Below are positions 8,766 to 16,881 of a stretch of 64,000 bases of DNA, in pieces. Each line of letters starts with the position of its first letter. The stretch's first letter is position 1. The notes beneath the pieces were generated by a model. That model had not been told where the DNA came from, ran no database searches, and saw only the letters and a list, made by a program, of their open reading frames with translations. The translations under genes were made by a program, and so were the position numbers. This DNA is from Chloroflexota bacterium (GTDB lineage Bacteria; Chloroflexota; Dormibacteria; Aeolococcales; Aeolococcaceae): assembly GCA_005880985.1 (NCBI GenBank), contig VBIQ01000007.1:124001-188000 (forward strand), read 5' to 3'.

Positions 8766-11458
8766 GCCGGCGCAGCCGGGTCGCGGCGCCGCACGTGGAG
8801 CGGCGCGCGCCGGAGGAGGGGGAGCGCGCCACCGTGATCGGCCTGGACGAGGCCGGTTCGACGCCGATCCTGCGCGAGTACCGCGCCGTCAAGCAGCGCT
8901 ACCCCGACGCAATCCTGCTGGCCCGGCTGGGTGATTTCTTCGAGCTCTTCGGCGAGGACGCCGAGCGGGCCGCTCCTATTCTCGGCGTGGCCCTGACCGG
9001 ACGGAGCTTCGGGAACGCCGGCCGTCTGCCCATGTGCGGGGTCCCGCACCACGCGGCCACCGGGTACATCCGGCGGCTGCTCGACGCCGGGATGCAGGTG
9101 GTGCTGTGGGACCAGGTCGAGCCGGCGGGCGGAGCGGACGGCACCGCGCGCGGCCTGGTGCGCCGCGAGGTCACCCGGGTGATCACCCCGGGGATGGTCG
9201 TCGACGATGAGTTCCTCGACCCCGCCGCCATGGTGCGTTGCGTCGCGCTGCTTCCCGCCGGTGAGCAGGTCGGTCTCGCCGCCTTCGACGCGAGCACGGG
9301 AGATCTGCAGCTGTGCGAGCTGCCCGCAGCGCTCGACGGGACCGCGGTGGCCGAGGAGTGCGAGCGGCTCGCCGCCGCGGAGCTGCTGCTTCCCGAGGGC
9401 GTGTTCGCTCCGGAACAGCTCGCGCCGCGAGCGGCACGGACAGCGTTGCCTCGCGCGCTCTTCGACCCCGGACGGGGTGCGGAGCGCCTCCGCGAGGTCA
9501 CCGGCACCGCCTCGCTTCTCGGTTTCGGCATCGCCGAGCTCGGCGTCGCTCACGGTGCCGGAGGCGCGGTGATCGCCTACTGCGAGCGCTCGCGGATGGT
9601 GCTGGAGCCCGGCTTCGTCCGTCCGCGGCTACGTCCGCTGGCAACCGTGATGCGGCTCGACCCCGCCACCCGACGCAACCTGGAGGTGCTCGCGCCCCTG
9701 GGCGGGACCGGTCCCGGTCTGCTGCAGATCCTCGATCGAACCCGAACCCCGATGGGAGCGCGGCTGCTGCGCACGCGGATGCAGGAGCCGCTGCTCGATC
9801 CCGCCGCCATCGACGTCCGCCTCGATGCCGTCGGGGGCCTGCGGTCCGGACGCGACTCTCGGGCGCGGCTGCGGGCCGCCCTGGCGGAGGTGCGCGACCT
9901 CGAGCGGCTGACCGGCCGCTGTGTTCAGCAGCTGGCATCGCCCCGCGACCTCGGGGCGGTGCGCGACGCCTGCGCCGCCCTTCCCCGCTGCGCCCAGGCG
10001 GTCGCCGATGCGGCGGCATCGTCGACGGCGCTGACCGATGCCGCGGGCCGTTGTGACCCGCCTCCCGGGCTCGCCGAGCGCCTGGCGGCGATGGTCGTCG
10101 ACGATCCGCCCGCGACCGCTCGCGACGGCGGCGCCATCCGCGGCGGCGCCGATCCCGAGCTCGACCAGCTTCGCGCCGCCGGCTCCGACGCTCGCGGCTT
10201 CATCGCCGGGCTCGAGGAGCGAGAGCGCGGTCGCACCGGGATCCGCTCGCTTCGGGTCGGCTACAACCGCGTCTTCGGCTACTACCTCGAGGTCTCCAAC
10301 GCCCATCGCGACGCGGTTCCTGCCGACTATGTCCGCAAGCAGACGCTGGTGGGAGCAGAGCGCTACATCACTCCCGACCTCAAGGAGCAGGAGAGCACCG
10401 TGCTCGGCGCGCGGGAGCGGTCGCTGGCGCGGGAGGCGGAGCTGCTGCGCGACTGCACCGCCGTGGTGGCGGCCGAGGCGGCCCGGCTGCTCGACGCCGC
10501 CACCGCGGTCGCCGAGCTCGACGTGGCCCAGGCGCTGGCGACCGTCGCCGACGAGGCGGGTTGGGTGCGTCCCGCCGTCGATTCGTCGACGGTGCTGGAG
10601 ATCGAGGGCGGCAGGCACCCGCTGGTGGAGCGCAGCCTCCCCGCCGGGGCCTTCGTCCCCAACGACTGCGCCATCGCCGCCCGCGGCGGCGCCCCCGCCG
10701 CCCAGGTGGTGGTGCTGACCGGACCCAACATGGCCGGCAAGTCCACCTACCTGCGCCAGGTCGCGGTCATCGCCCTGCTGGCTCAGGTCGGCTGTTTCGT
10801 CCCTGCCGCCCGGGTGCGCCTCGGCGTGTGCGACCGCATCTTCACCCGCGTCGGAGCCCACGACGACCTGGCCGCGGGACTCTCCACGTTCATGGTGGAG
10901 ATGACCGAAACCGCCGCCATCCTCAACGCCGCCAGCGCCCGGAGCCTGGTGGTGCTCGACGAGATCGGGCGGGGGACCTCGACCTACGACGGCCTCAGCA
11001 TCGCGCAGGCGGTGGTCGAGCACCTTCACGATGCTCCCTCGCTGGGTTGCCGCACCCTCTTCGCGACCCACTACCACGAGCTCACCGCCCTGGCGGGGCG
11101 CCTGCCCGGAGTGCGCAACGCTCGCGTCGACGTGCTCGAGGAGGGAGGTGCGGTGGTCTTTCTCCACCGCATCGTCGAGGGAGGCGCGGACCGCTCCTAC
11201 GGTCTTCATGTCGCTCGCCTCGCCGGGCTTCCGCCTGGCGTCCTGGAACGGGGCCGGGCGCTGCTCGCCGCTCTGGAGGCGGAGCGGCCGCTGACCCCGC
11301 CGCCGGCGCCCGCCGATCAGCTGGCGTTGCCCCTGAGCGCGGCGGGGAGTCAGCAGCTGGTCTCGGAGCTCGCCGACCTCGATCTCGACGGCCTCACCCC
11401 GCTGGCGGCGCTCAACCAGCTGGCGGAGTGGCGCCAGCGACTCGGCGGCCGGCGATGA
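8762..11458 (+). CDS. mutS: DNA mismatch repair protein MutS
   Basis: MutS recognises mismatches and small loops and recruits MutL. It has 898 residues, GTG start overlapping the miaB stop by four bases. The mismatch-binding Phe-x-Glu is present (LARLGDFFELFGEDAERAA, about residues 56-74). Connector, core and clamp domains follow, with RSLRVGYNRVFGYYLEVSNA near 495-515. The ATPase has Walker A GPNMAGKSTY near 655, Walker B VVLDEIGRGTSTYDG near 730 and the ATHYHELT motif. The C-terminus holds a short helix-turn-helix (PLAALNQLAEWRQ) after a Pro-rich linker, typical of MutS1. It is coupled to mutL by an ATGA overlap. Confidence 0.97.
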   Translation: MSRRSRVAAPHVERRAPEEGERATVIGLDEAGSTPILREYRAVKQRYPDAILLARLGDFFELFGEDAERAAPILGVALTGRSFGNAGRLPMCGVPHHAATGYIRRLLDAGMQVVLWDQVEPAGGADGTARGLVRREVTRVITPGMVVDDEFLDPAAMVRCVALLPAGEQVGLAAFDASTGDLQLCELPAALDGTAVAEECERLAAAELLLPEGVFAPEQLAPRAARTALPRALFDPGRGAERLREVTGTASLLGFGIAELGVAHGAGGAVIAYCERSRMVLEPGFVRPRLRPLATVMRLDPATRRNLEVLAPLGGTGPGLLQILDRTRTPMGARLLRTRMQEPLLDPAAIDVRLDAVGGLRSGRDSRARLRAALAEVRDLERLTGRCVQQLASPRDLGAVRDACAALPRCAQAVADAAASSTALTDAAGRCDPPPGLAERLAAMVVDDPPATARDGGAIRGGADPELDQLRAAGSDARGFIAGLEERERGRTGIRSLRVGYNRVFGYYLEVSNAHRDAVPADYVRKQTLVGAERYITPDLKEQESTVLGARERSLAREAELLRDCTAVVAAEAARLLDAATAVAELDVAQALATVADEAGWVRPAVDSSTVLEIEGGRHPLVERSLPAGAFVPNDCAIAARGGAPAAQVVVLTGPNMAGKSTYLRQVAVIALLAQVGCFVPAARVRLGVCDRIFTRVGAHDDLAAGLSTFMVEMTETAAILNAASARSLVVLDEIGRGTSTYDGLSIAQAVVEHLHDAPSLGCRTLFATHYHELTALAGRLPGVRNARVDVLEEGGAVVFLHRIVEGGADRSYGLHVARLAGLPPGVLERGRALLAALEAERPLTPPPAPADQLALPLSAAGSQQLVSELADLDLDGLTPLAALNQLAEWRQRLGGRR

Positions 11459-13236
11459 TCGCGCCGATCCGACTGCTGCCGCCGTCGGTCGCCGACGCCA
11501 TCGCCGCCGGTGAGGTCGTCGAGCGTCCCGCATCGGTGGTCAAGGAGCTCTGCGAGAACGCGATCGATGCCCGGGCGCGGCGCTTGGAGGTCGACGTCGA
11601 GGGAGCCGGGACGGTGCGCATCCGCGTCGGCGACGACGGTGCCGGGATTCCCGCCGAGCAGCTGCGGCTCGCCGTCGCCCGGCACGCGACCTCGAAGATC
11701 GCCAGCCGTGACGACCTCGCCGCCATCAGCAGTCTCGGCTTTCGCGGCGAGGCGCTGGCCAGCATCGCCGCGGTCGCCGAGGTGCAGATCGTCTCGCGCC
11801 TCCACGATGCCACCGGCGCGCGGCTCCGGGTGCGGGCGGCGACGGTGCTCGAGGAGGGAGCTGTCGCGGCCGCTCCGGGGACCACCGTCGAGGTGCGCGA
11901 CCTCTTCTTCAACACCCCCGCCCGGCTGCGTTTCCTGCGCAGCCCTCGGGCCGAGACCGCGGCGCTCGTCCGCGCCGTCGCCGAGCTGGTGCTGACCAAT
12001 CCGGCGACCGCGGTCACCTGCCGGGTCGACGGGCGGGTGGCCCTGCGCGCTCCCGGCGGCACGCGCCGCGATGCCCTGAGCGCCGTGCTCGGCGGCGCCG
12101 CGGCCGCCGAGCTGATCGAGCTCGACGGCGACGGCGAGGTCGCCGTCGGAGGCGCCATCAGCCAGCCCCGCAGCCACCGGGGCACCTCCACCGGGCTGGT
12201 CCTGGCCGTCAACGGGCGCCGCATTCATCACCGCGCCCTGATCGCCGCCGTCGCCGAGGCCTACCGCGGCCTGCTGCCGGGTGGACGCTACCCCTACGGC
12301 CTGGTGAGCATCACCATCGATCCTGCCGAGGTTGACGTCAACGTCCATCCCAGCAAGCGCGAGGTCCGCTTCCGCGACGAGGGACGGGTGTTCACCGCTG
12401 TCCAGCGCGCCTGCTGGGCGGCGCTCGCCGAGTCGAGGCCGTACGCGGCGGTGATCGGTGATCCGCTCCAGCAGACGGTGACGCTCACCACCGGTGAGCC
12501 GTCCTCGCTGCCCTGGCTCGACGCGGTGCCCGCGGGCGCGAGCCCCGGGGCGGTCATCGCTGCTCCCGGTGAGGGCGGGACGTCCACGCCGGTCGATGTT
12601 CCCGACCGTGCCGGCCTCGAGACGCTGGCGTCGCTGAGCCCGCTGCGTTCGCTGGGCCAGGTGGCCACGCGCTGGCTGGTGGCGGAGTCGCCGCGAGGCG
12701 TCGTTCTCGTCGACCCGCACGCAGCCCACGAGAAGGTGCTCTACGCGGAGCTGCTGGCAGCCTGGGGACGCGCCGGGGTGGCGGAGGGCCGCGCCGCGGT
12801 CGGCGGCGGCTCGCAGCTCCTGCTGCTCCCCGCGTTGATCGAGTGCGATCCCGAACAGCTCGACCGCTTCGCGGCGCACAGCGACTTCGTGGCGTGCTGC
12901 GGGTTCGGCCTCGAACCGTTCGGCCCGGGACTGCTGCGCTGCACCGCCGTTCCCACCGCGGCAGCGAGTGGCGATGTCGCCCAGTTGGTGCACGATCTGC
13001 TCGACACGCTCGAAGCCGGCGACCGGCCCGCCTTCGACCGACAGCACCGCGTTGCCGCCCTGGTGGCGTGCCATGGGGCGGTGCGCTTCGGCGACCCGCT
13101 GGCACCCGCCGAGCAGCAGCGCCTGCTCGACCGGCTGGTGGCCACCGCCGGCGGCACCACCTGTCCCCACGGACGGCCGACGGTGCTCGTCCTCGACGAC
13201 GCCACCTTGCGACGCGCCTTCCGCCGTCCGGGGTAG
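11455..13236 (+). CDS. mutL: DNA mismatch repair protein MutL
   Basis: MutL links mismatch recognition by MutS to strand processing. The 593-residue protein starts with ATG overlapping the mutS stop. The GHKL ATPase is clear: VADAIAAGEVVERPASVVKE, ELCENAIDA, DDGAGI, ATSKI and GFRGEALASI, followed by FFNTPAR and VDVNVHPSKREVRF. The C-terminal dimerisation domain carries DPHAAHEKVLYAE near residue 419, where endonuclease-type MutL has DQHA-x2-ER-x4-E, and CPHGRP near 570. The Q-to-P and R-to-K changes leave most metal ligands, so nicking activity is plausible but not certain. No mutH was seen in the window. Confidence 0.96.
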   Translation: MIAPIRLLPPSVADAIAAGEVVERPASVVKELCENAIDARARRLEVDVEGAGTVRIRVGDDGAGIPAEQLRLAVARHATSKIASRDDLAAISSLGFRGEALASIAAVAEVQIVSRLHDATGARLRVRAATVLEEGAVAAAPGTTVEVRDLFFNTPARLRFLRSPRAETAALVRAVAELVLTNPATAVTCRVDGRVALRAPGGTRRDALSAVLGGAAAAELIELDGDGEVAVGGAISQPRSHRGTSTGLVLAVNGRRIHHRALIAAVAEAYRGLLPGGRYPYGLVSITIDPAEVDVNVHPSKREVRFRDEGRVFTAVQRACWAALAESRPYAAVIGDPLQQTVTLTTGEPSSLPWLDAVPAGASPGAVIAAPGEGGTSTPVDVPDRAGLETLASLSPLRSLGQVATRWLVAESPRGVVLVDPHAAHEKVLYAELLAAWGRAGVAEGRAAVGGGSQLLLLPALIECDPEQLDRFAAHSDFVACCGFGLEPFGPGLLRCTAVPTAAASGDVAQLVHDLLDTLEAGDRPAFDRQHRVAALVACHGAVRFGDPLAPAEQQRLLDRLVATAGGTTCPHGRPTVLVLDDATLRRAFRRPG

Positions 13237-13244
13237 CCGCGCCG

Positions 13245-14195
13245 GTGCGCCTGCTGGCGATCGTCGGCCCCACCGCCACCGGCAAGACAAGGCTGGCAGT
13301 GGCGGTCGCGCGACAACTGGGAGGCGAGCTGCTCAACGCCGACTCGCGACAGGTGATCCGCGGTCTGCGGGTGGGCACCTGCGCCCCGGCCGAAGCAGAG
13401 CTGGCGGGGGTGCCCTGCCACCTGCTCGATCTTCGTGAGCCGGACCAGCCGTTCACCGCCGCCGACTGGCTGGACGCGGCGGAGTCGATTCTGGCCGTTG
13501 TCATCGGCCGCGGCCGGCAACCGGTGCTGGTGGGCGGCACCGGACTCTATGTCAGCGCGCTGATCGGCGGTCTCGACCTCGCCGCTGTGCCACCGGACGC
13601 GGAGCACCGCGCCGACCGCGCCGCCCAGCTGCGGCGGCCCGGTGGTCATGAGGCGCTGGTCGGGGAGCTTCGCGCGCGTGACCCCACCGCCGACATCGAT
13701 GTGCGCAATCCGCGACGCCTACTCCGCGCCCTCGAGATCCTCGATGCCCGCGGTGCGCCGCTCGCCGCGGCGCGGCGGCGGGGTCCAGAGCGCCCCGCGG
13801 TGCTCATCGGTCTCGATCTCCCCGCGGCGCTGCACGACGAGATCATCCGCAGCCGGGCCGAGTGGATGATTCGAACAGCCGCGCTCGTCCAGGAAGTAGA
13901 CTCCGCACTGCGTCGTGGGGTGTCCCGCGAAGCGCTCGATGCTGCCGGTATCGGCTACCGCGAGGCGCTGGCCCTGCGGGACGGGCGGCTGAGTCAGGAC
14001 GGTGCGGTGGAGGCGCTGGTGCAGCGCACCCGCCGCTACGCCAAGGCTCAGCGGACCTGGTTCCGCCGGGATCCGCGCATCCGGTGGATCCAGCGTTCCG
14101 AGGCCGCCGCCGACAGCCTGGTGGACGAGGTCATCGATGCTCTTCGAGAAGATGCACGGTCTGGGGAACGACTTCATCGTCGTCGACGACCGTGA
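13245..14195 (+). CDS. miaA: tRNA dimethylallyltransferase MiaA
   Basis: MiaA transfers a dimethylallyl group to A37 of tRNAs, producing the substrate for MiaB. I chose GTG 13245, eight bases after the mutL stop, because the P-loop IVGPTATGKTRLAVAVA begins at residue 6 as usual. Other signatures are LLNADSRQVIRGLRVGTCAP, HLLDLREPDQPFTAADW, VLVGGTGLYVSAL, DVRNPRRLLRALEI, GIGYREAL and the C-terminal RRYAKAQRTWFRRDP. Length is 316 residues. The last 20 codons overlap the start of dapF by 59 bases in another frame, so the two must be tightly coupled. Confidence 0.95.
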   Translation: MRLLAIVGPTATGKTRLAVAVARQLGGELLNADSRQVIRGLRVGTCAPAEAELAGVPCHLLDLREPDQPFTAADWLDAAESILAVVIGRGRQPVLVGGTGLYVSALIGGLDLAAVPPDAEHRADRAAQLRRPGGHEALVGELRARDPTADIDVRNPRRLLRALEILDARGAPLAAARRRGPERPAVLIGLDLPAALHDEIIRSRAEWMIRTAALVQEVDSALRRGVSREALDAAGIGYREALALRDGRLSQDGAVEALVQRTRRYAKAQRTWFRRDPRIRWIQRSEAAADSLVDEVIDALREDARSGERLHRRRRP

Positions 14196-14988
14196 TGCCG
14201 CGCCCGTCGACTGGCCGGCGCTGGCACGGCGGGTCTGCCGCCGGGCCACCGGCATCGGCGCCGACGGCATCCTCCTGATCCAGGAGAGCGGCAGCGCCGA
14301 CCTGCGGATGCGGCTGATCAACGCCGACGGCAGCGAGGCGGAGATGTGCGGCAACGGAGTGCGCTGCCTCGCCGCGTATGTCGCCGACCACGGCATCGCC
14401 GGCGAGCGCGTCGTGTGGGAGACCGGCGCGGGCCGCGTGGTCACCGAACGGGGTGGAACCCTGGTCAGCGTCGACATGGGTCCGCCCCGCTTTCATCCCC
14501 GCGAGATCCCCGTCGACCTCGCGGGCGACCGCGCCATCGATGTCCCCCTCGAGCTCGACGGCGAGCAGCTGCGCATCAACTGCCTGAGCATGGGTAATCC
14601 TCACTGCGTGATCGTGGTGGACGACATCGATCGATTCCCGCTGGAGCGCATCGGTCCTCGACTGGGATCACATCACCTCTTCCCCCGGCAGACCAACGTC
14701 GAGATCGTGCAGGTGATGTCTCGAACCCGGATGCGCCAGCGGACTTTCGAGCGCGGGGTCGGCGAGACCAATGCGTGCGGCACCGGTGCCTGCGCGGTGG
14801 CGGTGGCGGGGCAGGTGCTGGGGCTCTGCGACACCCCGGTCGAGGTGCGGCTGCGCGGCGGCAGCCTGCACATCGCTTGGAGCCCGGGCGAGTCGGTGCA
14901 CATGACCGGCCCGGTGGAGCGGGTGTTCACCGGTCACCTCCAGCTGCAGCCGGCGGAACGGCTCCCCGTCGGAAGCCGGCCCGGGTGA
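14137..14988 (+). CDS. dapF: Diaminopimelate epimerase
   Basis: DapF interconverts LL- and meso-diaminopimelate for lysine and peptidoglycan synthesis by a two-cysteine, cofactor-free mechanism. Both catalytic cysteines are visible: AEMCGNGVRCLAAYV (about residue 70) and ETNACGTGACAVAVA (about residue 213). The protein has 283 residues, with the canonical N-terminus LFEKMHGLGNDFIVVDD. The ATG at 14137 lies inside miaA. A start at 14152 would cut into the conserved first strand, so I keep the longer form. Its stop overlaps the GTG start of the aminotransferase that supplies LL-DAP, so the two DAP genes are coupled. Confidence 0.96.
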   Translation: MLFEKMHGLGNDFIVVDDRDAAPVDWPALARRVCRRATGIGADGILLIQESGSADLRMRLINADGSEAEMCGNGVRCLAAYVADHGIAGERVVWETGAGRVVTERGGTLVSVDMGPPRFHPREIPVDLAGDRAIDVPLELDGEQLRINCLSMGNPHCVIVVDDIDRFPLERIGPRLGSHHLFPRQTNVEIVQVMSRTRMRQRTFERGVGETNACGTGACAVAVAGQVLGLCDTPVEVRLRGGSLHIAWSPGESVHMTGPVERVFTGHLQLQPAERLPVGSRPG

Positions 14989-16157
14989 TCCGTCAGGGGC
15001 GCGCCGCGGCGCGCATGGGGCGGATCCCGCCGTACCTCTTCGCCGAGATCGACCGCCAGGTCGCCGCTCGCCGCGCCGCCGGCGTCGACGTCATCTCCCT
15101 CGACATCGGGGATCCCGACATCCCCACCCCGGAGCCGGTGGTGGCGGCCGCCGAGGCGGCGCTGCGCGACCCGGCCAATCATCGCTACGCCTCGTACTAC
15201 GGCCTGCCCGAGCTGCGGGCCGCGATGGCGGGCTGGTACCGGCGGCGCTTCGGGGTGGAGCTCGACCCCGACCGCGAGGTGCTTCCCACCCTGGGCAGCA
15301 AGGACGGCATCGCCCACCTGCCCATCGCCCTGATCGATCCTGGCGACGTCGTGCTCGCGCCCGACCCTGGCTACCCCGTGTACGTGACCGGCGCGATCAT
15401 GGCCGACGGCGAACCCTACCGCCTGCCGCTGCGAGCGCAGGCGGGATACCTGCCCGATCTGAGCGCGATCCCCCACGAGGTGGTGCGCCGTGCCCGCCTG
15501 CTCTGGCTCAACTACCCCAACAACCCCACCGCCGCGGTGGCGCCGGAGAGCTTCTTCGCCGCGGCGGTCGCGTGGTGCCGGGAGCATGACGTGGTGCTCG
15601 CCCACGACGCCCCGTACACCGAGACCGCCTTCGACGGCTATCGGGCCCCGAGCCTGCTCCAGGTCGCCGGCGCGCGCGAGATCGGGATCGAGTTCCACTC
15701 TCTGAGCAAGACCTACGACATGACCGGCTGGCGGGTGGGCATGGTCTGCGGCAACGCCGAGCTGGTACGACTGCTGGGACAGGTGAAGACCAACATCGAC
15801 AGCGGTATCTTCCAGGTGGTGCAGCGCGCCGCGATCGCGGCGCTGGAGGAGCCGGCGGAGCAGCTCGCCGCCCGCAACGCGGTGCTGCACCGCCGGCTGG
15901 TCGCCGTCCGCGACGCGCTCGCCGCCGTCGGCATCGATGTGCCCCTGCCGCGGGCGACCTTCTACCTGTGGGGGCGGGTTCCGGACAGCTATGACAGCAT
16001 CGGCTTCGCCGCCGCGGTGCTCGACCAGGTCGGGGTGAACCTGACCCCGGGGGTCGGCTTCGGAGCCAACGGCGAGGGGTACTTCCGGGTGTCGGTCACC
16101 GCCCCCGACGCCCGAGTCCTGGAGGCCTGCGAGCGGCTTCGAGGCCTCCGGCTGTAG
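14985..16157 (+). CDS. dapL: LL-diaminopimelate aminotransferase (class I/II PLP enzyme)
   Basis: This is a fold-type I PLP aminotransferase of 390 residues. Visible motifs are ISLDIGDPDIPTPEPV, the NHRYASYYGLPELRAAMAGW substrate/PLP stretch, WLNYPNNPTAAVAP, DAPYTE and the Schiff-base lysine in FHSLSKTYDMTGWRVGM (K242). The arginine binding the alpha-carboxylate is likely in GYFRVSVTAP. LL-DAP aminotransferase converts tetrahydrodipicolinate directly to LL-DAP. The assignment rests on sequence style plus four-base overlap with dapF; an aspartate-type aminotransferase is the alternative. GTG 14985 overlaps the dapF stop (GTGA). It closes the operon, and the next gene, lexA, has its own promoter. 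Confidence 0.82.
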   Translation: MIRQGRAAARMGRIPPYLFAEIDRQVAARRAAGVDVISLDIGDPDIPTPEPVVAAAEAALRDPANHRYASYYGLPELRAAMAGWYRRRFGVELDPDREVLPTLGSKDGIAHLPIALIDPGDVVLAPDPGYPVYVTGAIMADGEPYRLPLRAQAGYLPDLSAIPHEVVRRARLLWLNYPNNPTAAVAPESFFAAAVAWCREHDVVLAHDAPYTETAFDGYRAPSLLQVAGAREIGIEFHSLSKTYDMTGWRVGMVCGNAELVRLLGQVKTNIDSGIFQVVQRAAIAALEEPAEQLAARNAVLHRRLVAVRDALAAVGIDVPLPRATFYLWGRVPDSYDSIGFAAAVLDQVGVNLTPGVGFGANGEGYFRVSVTAPDARVLEACERLRGLRL

Positions 16158-16183
16158 GCCGCGTCCGGCCCTGGCGGTGGCGG

Positions 16184-16246
16184 GAACAAACGTTTGCATT
16201 TCTGCCGGAGCCGTGTTAGAGTGGCCCGGTCCAACGCCGGAGGTGG
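16184..16246 (+). promoter_or_regulatory. lexA promoter with LexA box and strong ribosome binding site
   Basis: GAACAAACGTTT (16184-16195) fits the GAAC-N4-GTTY LexA box. It overlaps a -35-like TTTGCA (16193-16198), which lies exactly 17 bases upstream of a -10-like TTAGAG (16216-16221). GGAGGTGG (16239-16246) is a strong ribosome binding site eight bases before the ATG. The layout predicts autorepression of lexA. Confidence 0.68.
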
Positions 16247-16254
16247 ACCCTGTC

Positions 16255-16881
16255 ATGCCGGAAGCCCTGAACCCGCGGCAGCGGGAGATTTTCGAGTACC
16301 TGCGCGAACAGACGCGCACCCGCGCCTATCCGCCGACGGTTCGCGAGATCGGTCAAGCGGTCGGCCTGAGCTCGTCGTCGACGGTGCAGAATCACCTCAA
16401 CGCCCTCGAGCAGAAGGGGTACATCAAGCGCGACCCCACCAAGTCGCGAACCGTCGAGGTGGTGGGTGTCGAACGCACCGGCGCGCGCACCATGTCGATC
16501 CCGGTGATCGGTCGCGTCGCCGCCGGCTCGCCGGTGCTGGCCGAGCAGAACATCGAAGATCACCTCAACCTCGGCCCCGAGATCGCCGGCGCCGACGACG
16601 CCTTCGCCCTGCACGTGCGCGGCGACAGCATGATCGAGGCGGGCATCTTCGACGGCGACCTGGTGGTGGTGCGCCCTCAGCGCGAGGCACCCAATGGATC
16701 GATCGTGGTGGCTCGCCTGGAGAGCGAGATCACCGGTGAGTCAGAGGTGACGGTGAAGCGGCTCTACCGCGAGCCGGGGCGGGTCCGCCTGCAGCCCCAG
16801 AACGCGAGCATGGAGCCGATCTACGCCCGCGACGTCCACCTCGAGGGCGTGGTGGTGGCCGTCATCCGCGTGCTTCGCTGA
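16255..16881 (+). CDS. lexA: SOS repressor LexA
   Basis: LexA represses DNA-damage genes and is inactivated by RecA-stimulated self-cleavage. The 208-residue protein starts at ATG 16255 behind a strong ribosome binding site. The N-terminal winged helix (LNPRQREIFEYLREQT, PTVREIGQAVGLSSSSTVQN, HLNALEQKGYIKRDP) spans about residues 1-65. The cleavage-site Ala-Gly is in IGRVAAGSPVLAEQ near residue 90. The catalytic serine lies in HVRGDSMIEAGIFDGD near 125 and the catalytic lysine in VTVKRLYRE near 165. All catalytic elements are present, so the protein should be fully regulatable. Its 3' end overlaps the convergent acyl-CoA ligase gene by 20 bases. Confidence 0.96.
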   Translation: MPEALNPRQREIFEYLREQTRTRAYPPTVREIGQAVGLSSSSTVQNHLNALEQKGYIKRDPTKSRTVEVVGVERTGARTMSIPVIGRVAAGSPVLAEQNIEDHLNLGPEIAGADDAFALHVRGDSMIEAGIFDGDLVVVRPQREAPNGSIVVARLESEITGESEVTVKRLYREPGRVRLQPQNASMEPIYARDVHLEGVVVAVIRVLR

